Below, piece after piece: positions 23,252 through 30,389 of a stretch of DNA of 34,900 nt; the first letter of the stretch is position 1; every line of letters begins with the position of its first letter. The notes beneath the pieces were generated by a model. It saw nothing but the letters and a program-made list of their open reading frames with translations. It ran no database searches and had not been told where the DNA came from. Origin of the DNA: UBA4417 sp031550085 (GTDB taxonomy: Bacteria > Bacteroidota > Bacteroidia > Bacteroidales > UBA4417); the NCBI GenBank assembly GCA_031550085.1, contig JAVBOY010000046.1, positions 1-34,900 on the forward strand. The letters are read 5' to 3'. Both the position numbers and the translations under genes were made by a program.

Positions 23252-23668
23252 ATGAAATATTTCCTTAAAATTGCTGCTATTGTGGCATTCCCTTTGTTTT
23301 TCCTTATTTCTTGCGAGCCGGACAATTTCGAATGCCTTCGTGACCAATGCCTGGGGTCGTGGAGTTTTATGGAAAACACCGCCGCAAAAAATGTGAAATT
23401 TCAGTCCTATACGGTGAAAATCACCAAAAACGTTACCGATTCCACGCTGGTTTGGCTCGAAAATTTTGGAAACCCCAACGATAATTGCATCAAGGTTTCG
23501 GGTACGATGACATCGAACGGCATTTCAATTCCTTACCAAAAGATGTCCAACGGATGGTGGGTGAAAGGGGAAGGCGTCTGTGACGGAAGCAGTAAAATGA
23601 CCTGGAATTATGAAATCACTTTGGCCGGCGACGTCGAATATTTCGTAGCAACGGCATCCAAGTTGTAA
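23252..23668 (+). CDS. Small lipoprotein, lipocalin-like fold possible
   Basis: A 138-residue lipoprotein with signal peptide and lipobox (FFLISC), Cys21 lipidated. The mature part has LGSWSFMENTAAKNVKFQSY, then YTVKITKNVTDSTLVWL and later VSGTMTSNGISIPYQKM and WNYEITLAGDVEYFVAT. This is a run of beta strands around a 'G.W' start, like small lipocalin-like lipoproteins of Bacteroidota. Four Cys residues remain in the mature part (Cys28, Cys33 and two later), possibly as disulfides. It has its own promoter and ends 1 bp before the convergent DUF4296 gene. Confidence 0.7.
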   Translation: MKYFLKIAAIVAFPLFFLISCEPDNFECLRDQCLGSWSFMENTAAKNVKFQSYTVKITKNVTDSTLVWLENFGNPNDNCIKVSGTMTSNGISIPYQKMSNGWWVKGEGVCDGSSKMTWNYEITLAGDVEYFVATASKL

Positions 23669-23669
23669 T

Positions 23670-24164
23670 TTATCCTTTCTTTTTGATTTTGGGAACCGCT
23701 TCCCGTACCATCCGGTCGAAGATTCGTCGCCTCACGGAATCTTCTTTAACCGGTGTTGTTGTTGTCGTGGTGTCTTTACCGGCAGCGTTTAAGGTATCGG
23801 AAGCTTTTTGCTTGACTTCCAATTGCGCCTGATATTGCGTCAACCGGTTGAATACCTGGGTACTGATGTCTTCAAAGGTTTCAATACGATTTAGATAATA
23901 ATCGACGCTTCGCGAAAAGTCACTGGGCGTAATTTGATGTTTGCGAAATATGGGAAAGTACTTTTCTTGTTCGGCTTTGGGTCTCAACGAATCGGGAATT
24001 AATGCCGCCGATGATTTTAATTGGGCTTCCACCAAACTCATATCGAACAAAACCGAAATCATTTCCTCTTTCGACAGCCTTTTTTCGGATTTTTTTTGGT
24101 GGCAGGAAACAAGTAATAAGGCTGCAACAAGGCAAATTGATGCTATTTGGAAGAACGGTTTCAT
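23670..24164 (-). CDS. DUF4296 lipoprotein
   Basis: A 164-residue lipoprotein (lipobox LLLVSC, Cys21) with the DUF4296 pattern: LSKEEMISVLFDMSLVEAQL, then FPIFRKHQITPSDFSRSVDY and a helical end. DUF4296 proteins are widespread in Bacteroidota and of unknown function. A Thr-rich linker (KDTTTTTTPVKED) precedes a basic tail (PKIKKKG). The gene starts 15 bp after the OmpH-like gene on the same strand, so the two probably form an operon, with products at the periplasmic face of the envelope. The 3' end nearly touches the convergent lipoprotein gene. Confidence 0.82.
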   Translation of the reverse strand: MKPFFQIASICLVAALLLVSCHQKKSEKRLSKEEMISVLFDMSLVEAQLKSSAALIPDSLRPKAEQEKYFPIFRKHQITPSDFSRSVDYYLNRIETFEDISTQVFNRLTQYQAQLEVKQKASDTLNAAGKDTTTTTTPVKEDSVRRRIFDRMVREAVPKIKKKG

Positions 24165-24179
24165 GCTGATTCTAAGCCC

Positions 24180-24998
24180 TTATTTGCCCGTTTTCTTCTT
24201 GTATTCGGCATTCAATTCACGGATTACATCTTTTGTAATATCCAACGTATCGTTGGCGTAAAGGATATTTCCGGTTTTTGTAAAGCCCAGGATGTAATCG
24301 TATTTGTATTTGGTGTTGTAGCGTTTCAAGAAGTTCATCACCGAATCCAAAACCGATACGTTCATCTCCATTTCGTTTTGGGCCATTTCCATGCTGTATT
24401 TTTGCTTCAGCTCAGCAATTTTTTGTTGCTCCACCATCAGCTGTTGGTAAATTTCCTGAGCGCTTTGGTCGGATAATGCCTTTTTTTGAACTTGTTCCTG
24501 AAAATAACTGGCATCCTTTTCAAAGGCGCTTTGTTTTGCATTCAATTCTCCTTCCAGGCGTTTGTATTTCGCTTTGTAGTCGTCGCTCATCTTTTTCACC
24601 AAATCGTAATGTGTTAAAACACTGTCGGTATTGACAAATGCGACCGCCATGGACGATCCGTGGGCTTTTTGTGCAGCCAATACGTCTTTGGAGCCGTTTT
24701 TTTCGTGTGAACGATGGGTAAAAAGCAAGATGATTATAAGGGCCAACGAAATCAGGAAGCCTAACATTCCAAACAGGTTGAAAATCGATTGAAACTTCCG
24801 TTTCTTTTCTGGAGCATGACAGGTGCAGTCAGCACAACCGCAAGTACATCCGGGCTCTCCGGTGCATTTGTCGCAACAGTTACATTTTTTGGGGGCTGCA
24901 TGGTCAGCAGCTGCTTTGTGATTTTCTGCTGCGTTATTATTGGAATTGCAGCAGCTATTTTCTTGAGATTCGGCTTGGGGGATGTTTTCTTCGGACAT
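24180..24998 (-). CDS. Membrane-anchored OmpH/Skp-like protein with Cys-rich cytoplasmic tail
   Basis: A 272-residue protein from ATG 24998 (MSEENIPQ). A TACTTTTG -7 element at 25023-25030 rules out the longer frame to 25040. Residues 1-62 hold all 11 cysteines (16, 17, 39, 41, 42, 45, 51, 53, 55, 58, 60) in CNCCDKC and GCTCGCADCTCH motifs, like a metallothionein or zinc-binding module. A basic stretch (PEKKRKF) and one membrane helix follow (about 71-94), giving a cytoplasmic N-terminus. The rest (about 105-272) resembles OmpH/Skp: VAFVNTDSVLTHYDLVKKM, a long coiled coil, and YDYILGFTKTGNILYANDTL, then DITKDVIRELN. Skp is normally a free periplasmic chaperone for outer-membrane proteins; here it is tethered and fused to a metal-binding-like tail. 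It is co-transcribed with the DUF4296 gene. Confidence 0.8.
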   Translation of the reverse strand: MSEENIPQAESQENSCCNSNNNAAENHKAAADHAAPKKCNCCDKCTGEPGCTCGCADCTCHAPEKKRKFQSIFNLFGMLGFLISLALIIILLFTHRSHEKNGSKDVLAAQKAHGSSMAVAFVNTDSVLTHYDLVKKMSDDYKAKYKRLEGELNAKQSAFEKDASYFQEQVQKKALSDQSAQEIYQQLMVEQQKIAELKQKYSMEMAQNEMEMNVSVLDSVMNFLKRYNTKYKYDYILGFTKTGNILYANDTLDITKDVIRELNAEYKKKTGK

Positions 24999-25022
24999 AG
25001 TCGGTTGTATGGAAATTTTATG

Positions 25023-25030
25023 CAAAAGTA
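25023..25030 (-). promoter_or_regulatory. -7 element of the OmpH-like operon
   Basis: Minus-strand TACTTTTG, matching TAnnTTTG, 25 bp before ATG 24998. It supports that start. Confidence 0.45.
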
Positions 25031-25140
25031 AAAAAAACATTCGTATGCACTACGAATTGCAAACTTCTTGTTTTCAAGAAATTGTTGGATTTGGCTTGAA
25101 TTGTTTTTATATTCAAATTTTGGGGCCGCTTCGGGAATAA

Positions 25141-25164
25141 AAAAACTGCCTTGAGGCAGTTTTT
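25141..25164 (-). terminator. Rho-independent terminator
   Basis: Perfect stem AAAAACTGCC / GGCAGTTTTT with loop TTGA. It lies 20 bp after the stop of the 145-aa gene and can act in both directions. Confidence 0.85.
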
Positions 25165-25184
25165 AAATTATTTTATCGGAAAAA

Positions 25185-25622
25185 TTATTGGCTTTTTTTA
25201 CCGAACATTTGCTTCAAACCGCCAACCAGACTGGTGTCCATTTCGGTCGCTTTGTATTTGTCCAGGATGTGGTCGTGGATGTCGCCGTAAAATTCATTTC
25301 CGCTGCCCCAAATAGCCCTGAAAATCAGTTTGTCAAGCAAGCCAGCTTTGCGGGTGATCATTTCGACAACCGTATTAGGAGTGTATGAATTGCTTGTGAT
25401 GATCGAACCGCCTTCCCCGTTATCCGAGAAACCTATGACAACACCATGATAGCCGTTTTTCTTCATTCGAATGGTATCTATGGTATTGCCCGTAAAATAT
25501 TTTGCGGCGCCGGTATCGGCTTTTTTTACGATAACCGGATATTTTTCACCTAATTTTTGTTTGATTGCTTCGGCCAGTTCTTCAATGGAAGCAATGCGTT
25601 GTTGTGTTTTGTACATTCCCAT
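25185..25622 (-). CDS. Unknown cytoplasmic protein
   Basis: A 145-residue protein without signal peptide or membrane segment. The N-terminal half is IASIEELAEAIKQKLGEKYP followed by VIVKKADTGAAKYFTGNTID. The middle is Gly-rich (HGVVIGFSDNGEGGSIITSN), and the C-terminus contains DIHDHILDKYKATEMDTSLV and a short basic end. I do not recognise the family. A complete promoter lies upstream and a strong terminator downstream, so it is a single-gene unit. The start ATG 25622 is followed by a second ATG at codon 3. Confidence 0.65.
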   Translation of the reverse strand: MGMYKTQQRIASIEELAEAIKQKLGEKYPVIVKKADTGAAKYFTGNTIDTIRMKKNGYHGVVIGFSDNGEGGSIITSNSYTPNTVVEMITRKAGLLDKLIFRAIWGSGNEFYGDIHDHILDKYKATEMDTSLVGGLKQMFGKKSQ

Positions 25623-25965
25623 AATGTGTCTATTTTTTTATATTAACGTGTTGTTTTTTTTGCGCGGCAAAAGTAGGTTATTTTTAGAAATTGCAAAGTA
25701 ATTTAAAACATAAATGCAGTTGACACAAATCGTGCCAAGAAATATTAAACCTAATTATAACATTCCACAGTATCTACCTTGAGATTGGTTTGATGTTTTC
25801 ATGCACTTGCAGGCAAGGATCGTTTTTTTACAGAATTCCAGATTTACGGAACAAATCTTGCCACCTGAAACTATTCCATTGAATAACAGACCCGTAAGTA
25901 TTTATTTTTAACACGATTATTTGATCAGTCCAAAACGTTTCCGCTCTTCTGAAATTTTTATAATG
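25623..25965. other. Intergenic stretch with one promoter
   Basis: A promoter for the 145-aa gene lies on the minus strand: TTTG at 25694-25697, an 18-bp spacer, and TACTTTTG at 25668-25675. The remaining bases to 25965 contain no supported gene, no repeat and no clear hairpin. Confidence 0.5.
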
Positions 25966-27633
25966 CTAAATGGTCCGTAAAAATTCATCCAAACTCTCTT
26001 CTTCCCCCAGACCCAGCTTTTTCTTTAGCCGGTGCCGGTTGACTTTAATGCTTTCGGGAGAGATATTTAAAATTTGAGCGATTTCCTTGTTCGAAACGCC
26101 AATGCGGAAATAGGCGCACAAACGCAAATTATTTTTCGTCAGATCGGAGCAATGGGCTTGAAGGCGGGCAAAAAAATTGGGATGGACTTTCTCAAAATGA
26201 AGCATAAAATTATCCCAATCCTGCTCCACATTTAAATTACTGTTGATAATGTGGTGTATTTCGTCCACCGTCCGTTCGTTTTCAGGAAATTGCTTAGTCA
26301 ATTTTGAGATTTGCTGCAGGATGCTGTTTTTACTGGACAGCAAAATCGAAGAGGAGGTAATTTCCCGCATCTTGGACTCAAGATTTTCCTTCAACAGCAA
26401 TTGCTGAAGGCGTTTTTGCCGGATAATCACCAGCAACAGCAAGATCAGCAAAATCGCCGCAATCGCTAAAACCAACACCACGACAAAACGGCGGTTTTTC
26501 AGCGCCAACTCCTGTTCTTTGATTTTCACTTCTTTTTTGGAGGATTCCAATACGACCGAAACGTAGGATTGATAAGTCTCAATACTTTTTGAATTATTTA
26601 TTATCTTGTTATACAGTCGGTTATAATCCTGCAAGTAGATATAAGCACTGTCGATATTCCCTTTTTTCTCATAAACCGTCGAAATGCCAAGGCAAGCATA
26701 AGCCAGATGTTCTAAATTCCCATCGAGCAAGGCGGTTTTCCGGGCCTCAGAATACCATTTCTTGGCGTTTCCGAGATCGCCGATACTTTCATAATAAAAT
26801 CCCAAATTTTGGTATAAAGCAAAAGTCAGTCGCGGATTATCCAGCGATTGGGACAATCTTAACGCCACTTCATAGCAATGGTAGGCTTGTTTCTCATCTC
26901 CGTTTTCGGAATAACAAGCACCCAGATTTAGATAAGCGGCAACCATCCGCCCCGAGTCTTGGAATTGTCCGATCAAAGGCATCAGGAGTTCCAGAGAATC
27001 GATGGAGGCGGCTAAATTTTCAGGATTGTAGGAATCTATAAAATAAATATTGGCACAAATCAGGTAATACTCAAGTTGGTCGGGGCGGGCTTGTGAAAGG
27101 GCCTGGTGGTAATAGTTCCGGGCCAGATTAAAGCTCCGGATGTGGCTGCAAATGGTTCCCGAAAGCAGGAGCGTTTTAGTTACAAAACGCTCGTTGTTCA
27201 ACGCTTTGAATTGTTCGGAAGCATGCAAAACAACCGGAAAAGCTTCGGAAAAGTCATTTTTTGCCATGTAATTCAACCCCTTGGAGTAGTTCAACAAAGC
27301 AGTTTCAAAAGGATAGGATTTGTCTTTAAAGAAATCGATTCTTTCCTGAATACGTGCGATCATTGCCGAGTCATACGCACCTTGCGAATAATTTATAATA
27401 GACTCCAAATAAAGGCATTGTGTAATATCCGATGGATTTTCAGGTTGGCGGGAAGCCATTTGATACAGTTGCTCCAACATCAAACGGGCTTTGCTCGCAT
27501 GCGAGAAGCTCACCCGCTCAATCACACGGGCTATGGAATCAAATTTCCGCTCCGGGTTACTCCGTCCGGACAAATGCAAACATCCCAACAAAGGAATGAG
27601 AATCCATTTTATAAGGGTTATTTGCTGCCGCAT
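25966..27633 (-). CDS. Membrane-bound TPR / LuxR-type HTH regulator
   Basis: A 555-residue regulator from ATG 27633; a TAGATTTG -7 element at 27657-27664 argues against the longer frame to 27711. The N-terminus is a signal or anchor helix (LIKWILIPLLGCLHLSG). Residues 30-370 are tetratricopeptide repeats (for example AAYLNLGACYSENGDEKQAY and LYQNLGFYYESIGDLGNAKK). A single membrane helix (about 382-405, VVLVLAIAAILLILLLLVII) leads to a cytoplasmic coiled coil. The C-terminal HTH (GVSNKEIAQILNISPESIKV, NRHRLKKKLG) is of the LuxR/GerE type. This TPR-TM-HTH layout is common in Bacteroidota and suggests a one-component sensor. It is divergent from the repeat-rich T9SS gene, which may be its target (inference). 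Confidence 0.85.
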   Translation of the reverse strand: MRQQITLIKWILIPLLGCLHLSGRSNPERKFDSIARVIERVSFSHASKARLMLEQLYQMASRQPENPSDITQCLYLESIINYSQGAYDSAMIARIQERIDFFKDKSYPFETALLNYSKGLNYMAKNDFSEAFPVVLHASEQFKALNNERFVTKTLLLSGTICSHIRSFNLARNYYHQALSQARPDQLEYYLICANIYFIDSYNPENLAASIDSLELLMPLIGQFQDSGRMVAAYLNLGACYSENGDEKQAYHCYEVALRLSQSLDNPRLTFALYQNLGFYYESIGDLGNAKKWYSEARKTALLDGNLEHLAYACLGISTVYEKKGNIDSAYIYLQDYNRLYNKIINNSKSIETYQSYVSVVLESSKKEVKIKEQELALKNRRFVVVLVLAIAAILLILLLLVIIRQKRLQQLLLKENLESKMREITSSSILLSSKNSILQQISKLTKQFPENERTVDEIHHIINSNLNVEQDWDNFMLHFEKVHPNFFARLQAHCSDLTKNNLRLCAYFRIGVSNKEIAQILNISPESIKVNRHRLKKKLGLGEEESLDEFLRTI

Positions 27634-27780
27634 CTTTTTATCCAAAAAAGTTCTCACAAATCTAAGTACTTTTTTGCTCGTATTCCCTATGAATTTTTCG
27701 CATGAAACCAAGCTTTTTTTTTAAACAACTAGTAATCAATCATATTTTTTTTCATGTTCCCTTTTTGTACCCCAAAAAAA

Positions 27781-27812
27781 TTTGGAATGTACACAACTCG
27801 AAATTACATTTG
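27781..27812 (+). promoter_or_regulatory. Promoter of the repeat-rich T9SS gene
   Basis: TTTG (27781-27784), 20-bp spacer, TACATTTG (27805-27812). Both elements match consensus. Transcription would begin near 27819, inside the longer open frame, so translation is placed at ATG 27875. Confidence 0.65.
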
Positions 27813-27874
27813 CATCATTCTTTTTTAGGATAAATTTTTGGAATAAAATTATACTAACACTAAAAACAAAGCTT

Positions 27875-29908
27875 ATGATCAAGAAAACATTTACACTTTT
27901 CGTACTAATCCTGTATGTGTTTTGCGTACAGGCTTCGGCAGAAGGCCGCCGTGTTTTAACGCCATCGCAAAAACGGATGGCAGAGCTATCTGAATGGAGA
28001 AATGAAGCGAAAACACCCTCCAAACAGGTTGTAGGGAAAGATCCCCGCACGTTTCAGGAAAAACCGTTACTGAAAGCAAAATCCAGCGACTGGTGGATGC
28101 CCGATACGATTATCAGTTACAATTATTGGGGGAACAACATCCGCGAATTCAATGAATACAATGCGAATGGATTGGTCGTTTCCCGTATTATCCAAGAAGA
28201 AATTGAGGGAGAATGGACCAATATGCGTTTCTATACAATGACTTACGATGGGTTGAACAACTTACTCTCCTGGTCGAACAAGATTTGGGTGGATAACGAA
28301 TGGGTAAACGATTTTATTTACAGATACACGTACGCTCCCGGAACCAATTTAGCCATCGAAGAACTTCAGTCGATTTGGACTGACGGCGCCTGGTTTGATG
28401 CGGTACGAATGACATTTACTTACGACGGACATGGAAACATGTTATCACAACTTTGCATCTGTGATGATAATGACGGAAACGGCTGGGTCAATTTATACTA
28501 CTACACATTTACTTTTGACGAACACGACAACTTATTAACCCAGTTAGAATCCTGGTGGGATGGAAGTGCTTGGGATGCCCGGACAAAATTTTTCTTTACC
28601 TACGATGAAAATGACAACATGCTTACAAAAGTGAATGAAAGTTGGATGGCTGGGACAATGAAGAACGGAGGAAGGTATGCTTACACATATAGTGATCAGA
28701 ACGATCCATTGACGGAACTTTACGAACGTTATTCCACCGGAAACTGGAATAACGTGTCGCGCTATACTTACATCTTCGATGACCGTCACAACCGTTTATC
28801 CGAAACAAACGAAACCTGGAGAAACAATGCATGGGGATTTTCCTGGAGGGCCACCTATACGTTCGATGAGCACAGCAACAATACAAGCATGCTACGCGAA
28901 AGCTGGACAGCGGGCGATTGGGTAAATGTGGAACGGTTTACGGACACTTACAATTCAAACGATGATTTGTTAACCGAACTAGCCGAAGCATGGACGGGCA
29001 GCGATTGGGAAATCACGGAACTTTTTACGAATACCTACGATGCGAATTTTAATCACACGTCGCAATACGTTGAAATTCGCGAAGATAATGCCTGGAAGCT
29101 TTTCTGGAGATATACGTTTGAATACGACAACCAAAATAATCTGACCAGTAATTTGTACGAAACCTGGGTGGATGGTTTTGAATCGTGGAAATACTTGTAT
29201 AAATTCGACAATCATGGTAATTGCATACAAGGAGAATATTTCTATTGGGAAAACGACCAGTGGGTTTCCACAGACGCTCAATCCTGGACATGGGAAATTT
29301 ATCACAACTATGGATTCAGCATGATAAGCAGTGAGAATTCCTATTCCTTGCTTTCATCCTTCCATAACATCGAAATTTCTTACACGAAAACAACCGATTG
29401 CACGCCGCCTTCCGATTTACAATTGACTCCTTCCTTATCGGGCGGAAATTGCAGCGTATTGCTTCAATGGAACGCTCCTGTAAACAATCCGTCGGCAACT
29501 TACAACATTTACCGCGACGGATCCTTGATTGCATCGGGAGTTACCGGAACCACTTACACGGACAACGGAATCCAGTCGACCGAATTATATACCTGGTGTG
29601 TTGCAGCCGTTTGCGGTACAGACGAGTCCAGCCGTTTGTGCGGCCAATCGGGCTGCCATCAAGGCGTTTCTCCTTCGGAAAAATCATCCATTACTTTGTA
29701 TCCCAATCCGGCAAATACCTGTGTGTTTGTAGAAGGTGTAAATGTGGAAAAAGTGGAAATTTTTAACAGCATGGGCCAGCGTATGGGAGCTCCTTCCCTG
29801 GAATTGAATAAAATCGATCTTACAAAATATCCTTCCGGCATTTATATCCTCAAATTCTTTACGACGGATAAAAACACCCTATCCAAACGAATTGTTGTAA
29901 CCCACTAA
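27875..29908 (+). CDS. T9SS cargo protein with about twelve 29-residue repeats
   Basis: A 677-residue secreted protein. It has a signal peptide (IKKTFTLFVLILYVFCVQAS) and a charged linker. Residues about 117-465 consist of twelve tandem repeats of 29 residues with the rough pattern 'rYTYTYDe..NlLTel.EsW..g.W.n', for example YTFTFDEHDNLLTQLESWW. The repeats resemble YD/RHS-type repeats but are regular and Trp-rich. A fibronectin type III-like domain follows (CSVLLQWNAPVNNPSATYNI, YRDGSLIASGVTGTTYTDNG). A T9SS type A sorting domain closes the protein (ITLYPNPANTCVFVEGVN, YPSGIYILKFF, SKRIVVTH). The product is likely surface-exposed or released and could be an adhesin or a binding scaffold; function is unknown. 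A good promoter precedes it and a regulator gene is divergent. Confidence 0.85.
   Translation: MIKKTFTLFVLILYVFCVQASAEGRRVLTPSQKRMAELSEWRNEAKTPSKQVVGKDPRTFQEKPLLKAKSSDWWMPDTIISYNYWGNNIREFNEYNANGLVVSRIIQEEIEGEWTNMRFYTMTYDGLNNLLSWSNKIWVDNEWVNDFIYRYTYAPGTNLAIEELQSIWTDGAWFDAVRMTFTYDGHGNMLSQLCICDDNDGNGWVNLYYYTFTFDEHDNLLTQLESWWDGSAWDARTKFFFTYDENDNMLTKVNESWMAGTMKNGGRYAYTYSDQNDPLTELYERYSTGNWNNVSRYTYIFDDRHNRLSETNETWRNNAWGFSWRATYTFDEHSNNTSMLRESWTAGDWVNVERFTDTYNSNDDLLTELAEAWTGSDWEITELFTNTYDANFNHTSQYVEIREDNAWKLFWRYTFEYDNQNNLTSNLYETWVDGFESWKYLYKFDNHGNCIQGEYFYWENDQWVSTDAQSWTWEIYHNYGFSMISSENSYSLLSSFHNIEISYTKTTDCTPPSDLQLTPSLSGGNCSVLLQWNAPVNNPSATYNIYRDGSLIASGVTGTTYTDNGIQSTELYTWCVAAVCGTDESSRLCGQSGCHQGVSPSEKSSITLYPNPANTCVFVEGVNVEKVEIFNSMGQRMGAPSLELNKIDLTKYPSGIYILKFFTTDKNTLSKRIVVTH
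28223..29270 (+). repeat. Coding repeat array, about 12 x 87 bp
   Basis: The array encodes the 29-residue repeats of the T9SS protein. Conserved points are an aromatic triplet, Tyr/Phe-Asp before Asn-(Leu), Leu-Thr-(Glu/Gln)-Leu, and Glu-x-Trp...Gly-x-Trp. DNA-level identity between copies is low, so the array is old rather than recently expanded. Confidence 0.75.
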
Positions 29909-29990
29909 GGTTCTCTGCAATTTAGTTACAACACCCCGGATTGGATTTGAATGTCTTGATAAAAGCAACATACAAAGCCAATCACCAATA

Positions 29991-30034
29991 AAAGCCGGGC
30001 ATCCATTTGCAAAATTGGGTGTCCGGTTTTTATT
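29991..30034 (+). terminator. Terminator after the T9SS gene
   Basis: An imperfect stem AAAGCCGGGCATCC / GGGTGTCCGGTTTTT with a G bulge and G:U pairs, followed by a T-run. It lies 83 bp past the stop. Confidence 0.5.
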
Positions 30035-30185
30035 CTCAACGCTGCTTCCGATGGAAAATGTTACCAAAAAAGTTGTTTTTAATTCGCCGCGAATCTGGTT
30101 TACTGCGATACGAGGCAATCTCTTTTTATTCACAATTCTCTTTCGCAAACAAATCAAGCCCTTTCGGTAATAAAATTTTCGTTCC

Positions 30186-30371
30186 CTATTTTGGTAAATG
30201 ATATTTCACCCGCAGCTCGTTTTTTTGTTCTTCATTCAAGGAAGCAAAGTATCGCTTCCAGCCGGGACAAAAATGAATGTGCCACCGCCAAAGGCGGCCA
30301 ATCAATGACTTTGGCGCCCGGTCGTATTTGGCGCGTATGGGACAGTTTTCACAGGGATGTTCTTTTGCCAT
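30186..30371 (-). CDS. Small conserved Cys/Trp protein
   Basis: A 61-residue cytoplasmic protein with CENCPIRAKYD at the N-terminus and WRWHIHFCPGWKRYFASL in the middle. The spacing of Cys7, Cys10 and Cys35 together with nearby His suggests a metal site. Small proteins of this appearance are common in Bacteroidales and of unknown function. It starts 18 bp after the GH3 gene on the same strand and is probably co-transcribed. Confidence 0.7.
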   Translation of the reverse strand: MAKEHPCENCPIRAKYDRAPKSLIGRLWRWHIHFCPGWKRYFASLNEEQKNELRVKYHLPK

Positions 30372-30389
30372 CGATTGATTTTTAGTAAA

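Noticed and set aside
25966..27711. Longer N-terminus of the TPR regulator starting at 27711
   Set aside because: The extra 26 residues precede a good signal/anchor helix and would lie upstream of the predicted transcription start.
27782..27874. Longer N-terminus of the repeat-rich T9SS protein
   Set aside because: It overlaps the promoter and would hide the signal peptide that starts at 27875.
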